From JAJUFS01 sp964599565 (GTDB lineage Bacteria > Pseudomonadota > Gammaproteobacteria > Natronospirales > JAJUFS01), in NCBI GenBank assembly GCA_964599565.1, contig CAZRFE010000029.1, positions 1 through 29,200 of the forward strand: DNA of 29,200 nt. The letters are read 5' to 3'. The translations under genes were made by a program, and so were the position numbers. Numbering within the stretch: position 1 is the stretch's first letter; each line of letters opens with the position of its first letter. The notes under the pieces were generated by a model. The model was not told where the DNA came from. It made no database searches and saw only the letters and a list, made by a program, of their open reading frames with translations. Below are positions 17,235 through 24,173 of this stretch, one piece after another.

Positions 17235-17284
17235 GCGCGGCTTCTGCCGCGATGTGTTTGAATTGCGGCGGAAGCCGCTCCTAC
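17231..17284. repeat. REP-like inverted repeat between convergent genes
   Basis: GTAGGCGCGGCTTCTGCCGC (17231-17250) is nearly matched in inverse by GCGGCGGAAGCCGCTCCTAC (17265-17284), around a 14-nt spacer. Each unit is itself a hairpin (GCGGC-TTC-TGCCGC type). The consensus, GTAGGAGCGGCTTC followed by GCCGC, resembles REP elements common in pseudomonads and xanthomonads, as I remember them. The pair fills the whole space between ogt and the dehydrogenase gene and could act as a bidirectional transcription barrier. No other copy is seen in the window. Confidence 0.75.
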
Positions 17285-18234
17285 ACGACGCGGTTCATGC
17301 GCTCGCCGCGGCGAAACGCGGCAATGCAGTCCGCCATCTGCTGCACGGCGCGCTGCCGCGATTCGATGGCTGCCCACGCGATGTGCGGTGTGACGATGAG
17401 GTTTGCAATGCCGGGATCGAGCAGCGGATTGCCGTGAACCGGCGGCTCCTCGGACAGCACATCGATTCCCGCACCGCCGATCTCGCCGTTCCTCAGTGCA
17501 TTCGCGAGCGCCGTTTCATCGACGATTGCGCCGCGCGCGGTGTTGATGAGGATCGCATCGCGCTTCATCACCTTCAATGCGGCGGCGTCGATGAGATGTT
17601 CCGTTTCCGGTGTCAGCGGGCAATGCAGGCTGATCACATCCGATTCACGCAGCACGGTCTCGAATGCAACGCGGCCTGCTCGCGGTTCCCGGCCCTTGCG
17701 TTCCGCGATGAGCACGCGCATGCCGAATGCGTCTGCAACATTTCCAACCGCGCTGCCAAGTTCGCCGTGCCCGATGATGCCGAGCGTGCGCGCATTCAGT
17801 TCATGGATCGGGAAATCCAGCAGTGTGAACTGCGCGGATCTTTTCCATGCGCCTTCGGCGAGCAGTCGCCGGTAGGCGTCCATCGCCTGGTTGAGCGCGA
17901 GCATGAGCGCGAACACGTGCTGCACCACGGCCGGCGTGCAGTAGGCGCGGATGTTCGTGACGGCGATGCCGCGCGCCTTCGCCGCTGCGATGTCGATGTT
18001 GTTGTAGCCGGTGGCGGCGAGCGCGATAAGCTTCAATGCGGGTGCGGCATCCATTTCCTCGGCGCCGATGCGGCACTTGTTCGCGAGCACGCAGTCTGCA
18101 TCGCGGATGCGCGTGGCGATGCCGGCGGGGGGCGTCACATCGTGCAGCACGAGTTCACCGAGCGCGCCGCGCAGCGGCGAGGGATCGATGTCGTCATGCG
18201 AAACGGTGGCGAAGTCGAGGAAGATGCCTTTCAT
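17281..18234 (-). CDS. D-2-hydroxyacid dehydrogenase (glycerate dehydrogenase-like)
   Basis: 317-residue NAD(P)-dependent dehydrogenase of the 2-hydroxyacid family. The Rossmann motif GHGELG is at residues 155-160, and the catalytic triad is visible as Arg234 in NTARG, Glu263 in SEEPP and His284 in TPHIAWA. The short form without a C-terminal ACT domain points to a glycerate/hydroxypyruvate reductase-type enzyme (HprA) rather than SerA; the exact 2-keto acid is uncertain. It follows the DUF502 gene by 24 nt on the same strand and is the last gene of that run. Its TAG stop codon falls inside the outer arm of the REP-like element. Confidence 0.93.
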   Translation of the reverse strand: MKGIFLDFATVSHDDIDPSPLRGALGELVLHDVTPPAGIATRIRDADCVLANKCRIGAEEMDAAPALKLIALAATGYNNIDIAAAKARGIAVTNIRAYCTPAVVQHVFALMLALNQAMDAYRRLLAEGAWKRSAQFTLLDFPIHELNARTLGIIGHGELGSAVGNVADAFGMRVLIAERKGREPRAGRVAFETVLRESDVISLHCPLTPETEHLIDAAALKVMKRDAILINTARGAIVDETALANALRNGEIGGAGIDVLSEEPPVHGNPLLDPGIANLIVTPHIAWAAIESRQRAVQQMADCIAAFRRGERMNRVV

Positions 18235-18258
18235 TGATCGACGCGATGGCTCGCGGCC

Positions 18259-18861
18259 TTACTTGTCGCCGGAATTCTGTCCGCCGGACAATCCCGCCGT
18301 CACGACGAAACGCATTCCCGTTTCCATGCCCATCTCGACGGGCCGCACGCGATCGCGCGGCACGAACACGGTGTATCCGCCGATCTGGTAACTCATGGGG
18401 AAATACACGGCGATGCGATCATCTTCGCCGAGCGGTGCGGGCAGTGCTTCCGAATCCTCGCAGGTGACGAAGCCGACGATGCGATAGCCTTCGAATTCCA
18501 CCATCACCACGCGGTCGAAATGCCTGCCGCTTTCGCCGCCCATGAATTTCATGAAGTCCTGGACGGCGCCGTAGACCGTCTTCACGAGCGGTATGCGGTT
18601 GAACACCGCATCCCACCACGCGAACAGCCGGCGGAACAGCCAGGCACGGGCGAGCAGGCCGATGATGAACGTCAGCAGCACGCCGAGCAGGATGCCCATG
18701 CCGGGTACGTACCAGCTGTTGGGTATGAGCCACAGAACGACGGCGCCAAGAATGCGTTCCGCGCCCGAGCCCAGCCACCACAGCAGTGCGACGGTGATGA
18801 TGAGCGGCAGGACGGCGGCGAGTCCCGTGAAGAAGATGCGGCTGATGGTGCGGATCGGCAT
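18259..18861 (-). CDS. DUF502 family membrane protein
   Basis: 200-residue inner-membrane protein with two hydrophobic segments (residues about 8-30 and 50-75), then a conserved region IPLVKTVYGAVQDFMKF and a soluble C-terminal domain that includes VMVEFEGYRIVGFVT and VFVPRDRVRPVEM. These are the marks of DUF502, a family with no established function, often found near aspartyl-tRNA synthetase or Nudix genes in Gammaproteobacteria. Here it lies 67 nt after a Nudix gene and 24 nt before a dehydrogenase gene. The C-terminus is polar (GGQNSGDK). Start taken at the first ATG, with CGAGAAC upstream. Confidence 0.9.
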   Translation of the reverse strand: MPIRTISRIFFTGLAAVLPLIITVALLWWLGSGAERILGAVVLWLIPNSWYVPGMGILLGVLLTFIIGLLARAWLFRRLFAWWDAVFNRIPLVKTVYGAVQDFMKFMGGESGRHFDRVVMVEFEGYRIVGFVTCEDSEALPAPLGEDDRIAVYFPMSYQIGGYTVFVPRDRVRPVEMGMETGMRFVVTAGLSGGQNSGDK

Positions 18862-18928
18862 GCGTCAGTTCTCGAAAGTTACGACCACGATACACCCCGC
18901 CATGCGGATGCGCAGCGGCGGCGGATTT

Positions 18929-19402
18929 TCAGGATTGTGCGGGGCGGCCATCGGCATCGAGATCAAGCTGTATCGCCGCCCAGCTCAGCACCTTCTGCAC
19001 GCGCGGCGATGCCAGCCGCCAGGCCTGCTCGAAGCTGACCCAGCGGAACTCGACGTGCTCGAGCCTTCCGGTCACGGGATTCGGCGCGATGCTGACAGCA
19101 TCCTGCGTGGTTGCGGCGATGTAATACCGTGCGACCTTGCCGCGGTTGTACGGCGGCGTTTCATAGAAATTCTCGCCCCAGCGGAACTCGAGCTCGCCGA
19201 TGCCGGCTTCTTCCAGCGTTTCGCGGCGCGCGGCGTCGAGCGGGGATTCGTCGTCCTCGACCATGCCCTTGGGAAAATCCCAGTGCTTGAACGCGCGCAG
19301 AAGGAGAAACAGCAGGCCGTATTCCGACTCTCTCACGACGATGGTGCCGGCGCTGAGGCGTTTCTGCGCGCGGCGGGTGGCGGGATGTCGGTTTGCATTC
19401 AT
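18929..19402 (-). CDS. Nudix hydrolase (diadenosine tetraphosphatase/dinucleoside polyphosphate type)
   Basis: 157-residue Nudix protein. The full Nudix box G-x5-E-x7-RE-x2-EE-x-G-[I] runs from Gly46 to Ile68. The context around it (LLLRAFKHWDFPKG before, WGENFYET and GKVARYYIA after) resembles the bis(5'-nucleosyl)-tetraphosphatase branch that removes Ap4A-type nucleotides, but substrate choice is loose in the family. The ATG overlaps the ybbP stop by ATGA and has no obvious ribosome binding site of its own, so it likely depends on translation of ybbP. The much longer open frame that extends to 20134 is antisense to nothing but runs through ybbP in another frame and is not used as a start. 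Confidence 0.9.
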   Translation of the reverse strand: MNANRHPATRRAQKRLSAGTIVVRESEYGLLFLLLRAFKHWDFPKGMVEDDESPLDAARRETLEEAGIGELEFRWGENFYETPPYNRGKVARYYIAATTQDAVSIAPNPVTGRLEHVEFRWVSFEQAWRLASPRVQKVLSWAAIQLDLDADGRPAQS

Positions 19403-21891
19403 CGTTGTCGCAGTGTCAGCAAGGGCGGTTGCCGCACGACTCGCCGGGTGGCGAGGACGCCGGTCGCTCCGACAAGCAGTGTGCCAGCCAGGAGCCCGGT
19501 CAGCCAGACCTGCGGGTTCGTCCGGTAGTCGAGCTCGAAGACCGCGCTTGCAAGCAGCCAGCCCGAGAGGGCCGCGCCGACAACCGCGAGCGTTGCGGCG
19601 AGCAGGCCGAGCAGCGTGAACTCCGCGATAACGCCGGTGAGCACGGTACGTTGCGTGGCGCCGAGCGTTCGCAGCACGGCGGATTCGAATCGCCGTTCCT
19701 CGCGCGTCGACTGCACGGCGGCGAGCAGCACCAGCACGCCGGCGGCGAGCGTGAACAGGAAGATGTATTCGACCGCCGCGGCTGCCTGGTCCATCACGCT
19801 GCGGACCTCGGCCATGATGGCGTCGAGATCGATGACGGTTACGGAGGGATGCGCGCGCACGAGGTCGAGCAGCATCGGTGCGCGCTCCTTCGGCAGGTAG
19901 ACGCTGCCGAGGAATGTCGCAGGATGCCCTTCGAGCACGCCAGGCGGCACGACCATGAAGAAGTTCGGCTCGAAGGAATCCCAGTCGATGCTGCGGAGGC
20001 TGTCGACCGTGAATGAAAGACGCTCGCCGGCGAGATCGAAGGTGAGTTCGTCGCCGAGCGTCACGCCGAGCCGCGTCGCCGCTTCTTCTTCCAGCGAGAT
20101 CAGCGCGTCGCCGTGTTCTTCCGGCGTCCACCATTCGCCCGCGACAATGTTGTTGCTCGCGGACAGCTCGCCCGCCCAGGAAAGGTTCTGCTCGCGTTCC
20201 GCGAAACGCTGCGACTGGCCTTCGCCGTCGAACGGAATGTCCGTGGTCGCGGTGCCGTTGATCGCGACCAGCCGGGTTCGCACCATCGCGCGCAGCACGG
20301 GCGGTTCGACCTCGCGTTCACGGAAGAAGGCGAGCACGTCGTCGCGTTCATCCGGCTGGATGTTGATCATGAAATGGTTCGGCGCGCGTTCCGGCAGCAT
20401 CGCCTGCCAGCTTTCAAGAAGGTCCGTGCGCACGACCGCAAGCAGCAGCAGCACGAGCATGCCGAGGCCGAAGGCCATCACCTGCACGATGGAATCACGC
20501 CGTCGCCGCACGATGCTCGCCACGCCGAAACGCCAGGCGACGCCGACACCGCGGCGAAAGCGGCCGAGCACCGCGACGAGCGCAGCCGCGCCCGCACCTA
20601 GCAGCAGCGCGCCGCCCGCCGCGCCACCGAGTACATGCAGGGAAAGCTCGGCATCGCCGGTGAGCATGACGAGCATCAGCGTGATGGCTGCGAGCGCGAT
20701 GCCGTAGACCAGCCAGCCGGAGAGCGGCACGCCGCCCATGTCGCGGCGAAGGACGCGGATCGGCGCGGTGCGCACAAGGCCGAGCACGGGCGGCAGGCCG
20801 AATCCGCCGAGGATGACGACGCCGAGCGCGAGCGACCACGGCACCGGCGCGAGCGACGCTGGGGGCAGCGTCTCGCCGATGATGTCCTTCATGAGATACA
20901 GGAGTCCTGCCTGCGCGCCGTAGCCGAGCGCGATGCCTGCCGCACCCGCGAGCAGCGCGATGGTCAGCAGTTGCGCGAGATAGCCGCGCAATACATCACG
21001 CCGGCTTGCACCCAGGCACTTGAGGATTGCGACGGTATCCGTCTCACGCGCGGCGTAGCGGCGCGCGGCCATCGCGATCGCGATGCCCGCGAGCAGCACC
21101 GCGACCAGCGCGGCGAGATTGAGGAAACGATCCGCGCGCTCGATGGCGCGCGCGAGTTCCGGCCGTGCATCGCGGATGTCCGAGAGGTTCTGCCCGGCGT
21201 CGAGCATCGGTTCGACGGTCTCACGGTAGGCATCGATTGCGGCGCGGTCGCCCGCGACCAGCAGGCGGTGCGAGACGCGGCTTGCCGGGCCGAGCAGGCC
21301 GGTGCCGTCGAGATCGTCCCGGCGCATGATGAGCATCGGTGCGATCTCGACGAACGAGAATCCCTGGTCCGGCGCGTATGCGATCACGCGCGTGAGCGTG
21401 AACGTCCTTGAACCGATGCGGATTTCATCGCCGGTGTTCACGCCGAGTGCGCCGACGAGACGCGGCTCCGCCCATGCCTCGCCCGGTGCGGGCAGCGTGT
21501 CCGTCGCCAGCGCCGGACCGTAGGCGCGTTCCGCGACTTCAAGCCGGCCGCGCAGCGGATAGCTGTCCGTGACGGCACGAATCTCCGCGAGCTGGCCGCG
21601 CTCGCCCGTCGTCACGACACTCGGAAATTCCAGCGTGCGCGCGACGTCGAGACCAGACGCGCGCGCGAGTTCCGCGAATTGCTCGTCGATGGCGTTGCGC
21701 GAGCGGATCACGATATCGGCCGCGAGCGATTCCGACGCGCGCCGCTCGACGCTCTGGCGCACGCGGTCGGTCGCAAAACCGACCGATGACAGCGCACCGA
21801 CGGCAATCACCAGCGCTGCGACGAGCACGGCAAGCTCGCCCGAACGCCATTCGCGGCGCAGCTGCCGCAAGGCGAGCGCGAGCGGGTTCAT
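19399..21891 (-). CDS. ybbP: ABC transporter permease, YbbP-type (FtsX-like, large)
   Basis: 830-residue inner-membrane protein with an N-terminal helix (GELAVLVAALVIAVGALSSV, about residues 18-37), a MacB_PCD-like extracytoplasmic domain, a first FtsX block of helices at about residues 255-420, further helices near 475-490, a second extracytoplasmic domain, and a final FtsX block with RREERRFESAVLRTLGATQR-like coupling sequence. The length and ten-helix layout match YbbP/LolCE-type permeases that bind a YbbA ATPase. In E. coli, YbbAP is linked to tesA, and the same holds here. It overlaps ybbA and the Nudix gene by ATGA at both ends. The substrate is not known; lipid or hydrophobic compound export is a common suggestion. 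Confidence 0.93.
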   Translation of the reverse strand: MNPLALALRQLRREWRSGELAVLVAALVIAVGALSSVGFATDRVRQSVERRASESLAADIVIRSRNAIDEQFAELARASGLDVARTLEFPSVVTTGERGQLAEIRAVTDSYPLRGRLEVAERAYGPALATDTLPAPGEAWAEPRLVGALGVNTGDEIRIGSRTFTLTRVIAYAPDQGFSFVEIAPMLIMRRDDLDGTGLLGPASRVSHRLLVAGDRAAIDAYRETVEPMLDAGQNLSDIRDARPELARAIERADRFLNLAALVAVLLAGIAIAMAARRYAARETDTVAILKCLGASRRDVLRGYLAQLLTIALLAGAAGIALGYGAQAGLLYLMKDIIGETLPPASLAPVPWSLALGVVILGGFGLPPVLGLVRTAPIRVLRRDMGGVPLSGWLVYGIALAAITLMLVMLTGDAELSLHVLGGAAGGALLLGAGAAALVAVLGRFRRGVGVAWRFGVASIVRRRRDSIVQVMAFGLGMLVLLLLAVVRTDLLESWQAMLPERAPNHFMINIQPDERDDVLAFFREREVEPPVLRAMVRTRLVAINGTATTDIPFDGEGQSQRFAEREQNLSWAGELSASNNIVAGEWWTPEEHGDALISLEEEAATRLGVTLGDELTFDLAGERLSFTVDSLRSIDWDSFEPNFFMVVPPGVLEGHPATFLGSVYLPKERAPMLLDLVRAHPSVTVIDLDAIMAEVRSVMDQAAAAVEYIFLFTLAAGVLVLLAAVQSTREERRFESAVLRTLGATQRTVLTGVIAEFTLLGLLAATLAVVGAALSGWLLASAVFELDYRTNPQVWLTGLLAGTLLVGATGVLATRRVVRQPPLLTLRQR

Positions 21892-22577
21892 GCCGCGGCC
21901 TGCAGGCGGCCGGCGTCGAGCGTCAGCGTGCGGTCGCAGCGCGCGGCGAGCTCGCCATCGTGCGTGACCAGCACGAGCGTGGTGCCGCGACGTGCATTGA
22001 GATCGAAGAGAAGCTCGACGATGCGCTCGCCCGTGCGCGTATCGAGCGAGCCCGTCGGCTCGTCCGCGAACAGCAGTTTCGGCTCCGTCGCAAATGCGCG
22101 CGCGATCGCGACGCGCTGCTGTTCGCCGCCGGAAAGCTGGTTCGGGTAGTGCTCGACGCGCTCGCCGAGCCCGACTTCCGCGAGCACGTCGCGCGCGCGT
22201 TCGCGCGCATTCCGCTCGCCGGCGAGTTCCAGCGGCAGCATGACGTTTTCCAGTGCCGTCAGTGCGGGCAGGAGGTGAAATGACTGGAACACGAAGCCGA
22301 CGTGCTCGGCACGCAACTGCGCGCGGCCGTCTTCATCGAGTGCGTTCAGGCTGCTGCCGGCGATCACGACGCCGCCATCCGTCGGTTCGTCCAGCCCCGC
22401 GAGCAGGCCGAGCAGCGTGGACTTGCCCGAGCCGGATGCGCCGACCACGGCAATCGTTTCGCCCGCCGCCACGGTGAAACTCACGTCGCTCAGGATGGTC
22501 AATCTTCCCTCGGGACTGTTGACGGCCTTGCCAAGGCCCTCGACGATGAGCAAAGCGTCTTTAACGGAGTTCGTCAT
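21888..22577 (-). CDS. ybbA: ABC transporter ATP-binding protein YbbA
   Basis: 229-residue ATPase of the MacB/LolD subfamily. Walker A is GASGSGKST (residues 46-54), the signature is LSGGEQQRVAIARAFA, Walker B is LLFADEPTGSLD, and the H-loop is VTHDGE. The next gene, ybbP, overlaps by ATGA and encodes the matching permease. The start at complement 22575-22577 (MTNSVKDA) is chosen; an in-frame ATG at 22592 would add five residues, and neither has a clear ribosome binding site. The start codon overlaps that of tesA on the other strand, the same divergent tesA/ybbA arrangement as in E. coli. Confidence 0.94.
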   Translation of the reverse strand: MTNSVKDALLIVEGLGKAVNSPEGRLTILSDVSFTVAAGETIAVVGASGSGKSTLLGLLAGLDEPTDGGVVIAGSSLNALDEDGRAQLRAEHVGFVFQSFHLLPALTALENVMLPLELAGERNARERARDVLAEVGLGERVEHYPNQLSGGEQQRVAIARAFATEPKLLFADEPTGSLDTRTGERIVELLFDLNARRGTTLVLVTHDGELAARCDRTLTLDAGRLQAAA

Positions 22578-23202
22578 GTTGCTGCGATCCATTCGGTGTA
22601 TGTGGTTGATCCTGTTGCTGCCGATGCCCGCGGCGATGCCGGCCGAAGCCGTGCCGCCGACGGTGCTGGTGGTCGGCGATTCGCTCTCCGCGGGTTACGG
22701 CCTGCGCCCGGGCGAAGGCTGGGTCAGCCTGCTTGCGCAGAAACTCGAGGCGGAAGGCTATCCGCATCGCGTCGTGAACGCGAGCATCAGCGGCGACACG
22801 ACGCGCGGCGCGCTCGCGCGGCTGCCGCGCGCGCTGGAAGTGCACGCGCCCGCGCTTGTCGTCATCGAGCTTGGCGGCAACGACGGACTGCGCGGCTTTC
22901 CGCCGGAGGTGATGCGCGAGAATCTCGAAAGCCTGGTCGAACTCAGCCGCACCGCGGGCGCGGATGTGCTGCTGCTCGGCATGCACCTGCCCGCGAACTA
23001 CGGCGAGGCGTACACGGCGCGTTTTCACCAGGTCTTTGTGGACATTGCCAGGCGCGAGCAGGTTCCCTTCCTGCCGTTCTTTCTCGACGGTGTCGCGCTC
23101 AAGCCGGACATGATGCAGGCGGACGGCATCCATCCCAGTGCCGATGCGCAACCCCGCATGCTTGAGAATGTCTGGCCGGCGCTCGAACCGCTGCTGGAAT
23201 GA
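22576..23202 (+). CDS. tesA: arylesterase/thioesterase I/lysophospholipase (SGNH hydrolase TesA)
   Basis: 208-residue SGNH hydrolase that cleaves acyl-CoA thioesters, aryl esters and lysophospholipids in the periplasm. All four blocks are visible: GDSLSAGYG with nucleophile Ser36, Gly73 in SGDTTRG, the GGND motif with Asn102, and DGIHP with Asp183 and His186. The N-terminus to about residue 25 is a signal peptide (WLILLLPMPAAMPAEA). The ATG at 22576 has GGAG six nt upstream; an internal ATG at 22600 is the alternative. The gene diverges from ybbA, whose start codon shares two bases with this one, and converges with a HAD gene only 4 nt away. Confidence 0.95.
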   Translation: MLLRSIRCMWLILLLPMPAAMPAEAVPPTVLVVGDSLSAGYGLRPGEGWVSLLAQKLEAEGYPHRVVNASISGDTTRGALARLPRALEVHAPALVVIELGGNDGLRGFPPEVMRENLESLVELSRTAGADVLLLGMHLPANYGEAYTARFHQVFVDIARREQVPFLPFFLDGVALKPDMMQADGIHPSADAQPRMLENVWPALEPLLE

Positions 23203-23206
23203 CCGC

Positions 23207-23890
23207 TCAGGCCGCGAGGCGATCCGCGAGTGCGCCGAGATCGCGTACGGTGAACGCGGGCGGTGCAAGCACGCGCAGCTGGGTGATGTCGCGATGGATC
23301 CATGCTGCATGCATGCCGGCGGCGAGCGCGCCGCGAACGTCGCACTCGATGTCATCGCCCGCGTGCAGCGCCTGTTGCGGTTCGATGCCAGCGAGCGCAC
23401 ACGCCTTCTGAAATATTTCCCGCGCCGGTTTTGCAGATCCCGCCTCGCGCGCGGACAGCGCGAAATCGAAGTATTCGCCGAGGCCCGCCCGCCTTACGCA
23501 GGCGTTACCGTTCGAGATTGCACCGACGATGAAGCGTGACTTCAGGCGCGCGAGTGCCGGCAGCACGTCCTCGAAGCAGTCGACCTCATTGCGCGCGGCG
23601 AAGAATGCATCAAAGGCGGCGTCGGTGAGCGTCTCGTCATCCCCCGCGCGCTGGATGGCAAGGCGTATGGATGCGCGGCGCAGCGCGGTGAGATCGCCGC
23701 GAAGGTCCGGGTGGCGGGTTTCCGCTTCACCGCGAAGTGCGCGCAGCGCATGGATGTCGAACCGGCTGGCGGTAGCGGGGCAATGTTCGGCCAGCCACGC
23801 ATGCAGTCGCGCTTCGGCGCGCGCGATGACGGGCGCGACTGCCCAGAGCGTGTCGTCGAGATCGAGCGTGACGAGGCGAAGCTGCTGCAT
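23207..23890 (-). CDS. HAD family phosphatase, YigB-like
   Basis: 227-residue haloacid-dehalogenase-type hydrolase with a helical cap (about residues 18-105). Motif I is DLDDTLW with nucleophile Asp10 and acid/base Asp12, motif II is the serine/asparagine of ISNGN, the conserved lysine is in GSAKP, and motif IV is HAGDDIECD. Overall similarity by eye is to E. coli YigB, a flavin-pathway phosphatase acting on 5-amino-6-(5-phosphoribitylamino)uracil, but HAD substrate ranges are broad, so no gene symbol is assigned. It has no same-strand neighbours, with tesA converging 4 nt away and fadD divergent about 280 nt upstream. Confidence 0.88.
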   Translation of the reverse strand: MQQLRLVTLDLDDTLWAVAPVIARAEARLHAWLAEHCPATASRFDIHALRALRGEAETRHPDLRGDLTALRRASIRLAIQRAGDDETLTDAAFDAFFAARNEVDCFEDVLPALARLKSRFIVGAISNGNACVRRAGLGEYFDFALSAREAGSAKPAREIFQKACALAGIEPQQALHAGDDIECDVRGALAAGMHAAWIHRDITQLRVLAPPAFTVRDLGALADRLAA

Positions 23891-24031
23891 GTCGGTTTGC
23901 CGGAACGGGGGAAGGCGCGAGTGTACTGAAGCGCGGATGATCGGGGAAAGGCAGTAGGCAGCAGCGTATTTTCAAACGTACCGGAACGCGACGATGAAAA
24001 AAGCAGCAACGTGAACGATTTGCGTTGCCTT

Positions 24032-24078
24032 GCCGGGGCCGGATCGCCTTGCCCCGGCTGCGCGCGCGGTGCTATACC
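24032..24078 (+). promoter_or_regulatory. candidate fadD promoter with overlapping inverted repeat
   Basis: TTGCCC (24049-24054) and TATACC (24073-24078) are 18 nt apart, and the -10 is extended by TGC, so this is a plausible sigma-70 promoter about 90 nt upstream of the fadD start. An 8-bp inverted repeat, GCCGGGGC (24032-24039) and GCCCCGGC (24051-24058) with an 11-nt spacer, overlaps the -35. It could be an operator or simply a GC-rich hairpin; it is not a FadR site by eye. The rest of 23891-24173 shows nothing further that I can name. Confidence 0.45.
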
Positions 24079-24173
24079 TTTGCCGTCAAGCCGCCTGTTT
24101 TCACGCAGATTCGGCTCAATCTGGTCCAACTTGGCGCAGTCCGCGCGTTCACCCAATCGAGGAGAGGCAAGTG

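Noticed and set aside
18929..20134. Long N-terminal extension of the Nudix frame through ybbP
   Set aside because: The extra 244 codons overlap the well-supported ybbP coding sequence in another frame and look like shadow sequence; the ATG at 19402 sits in a normal ATGA overlap.
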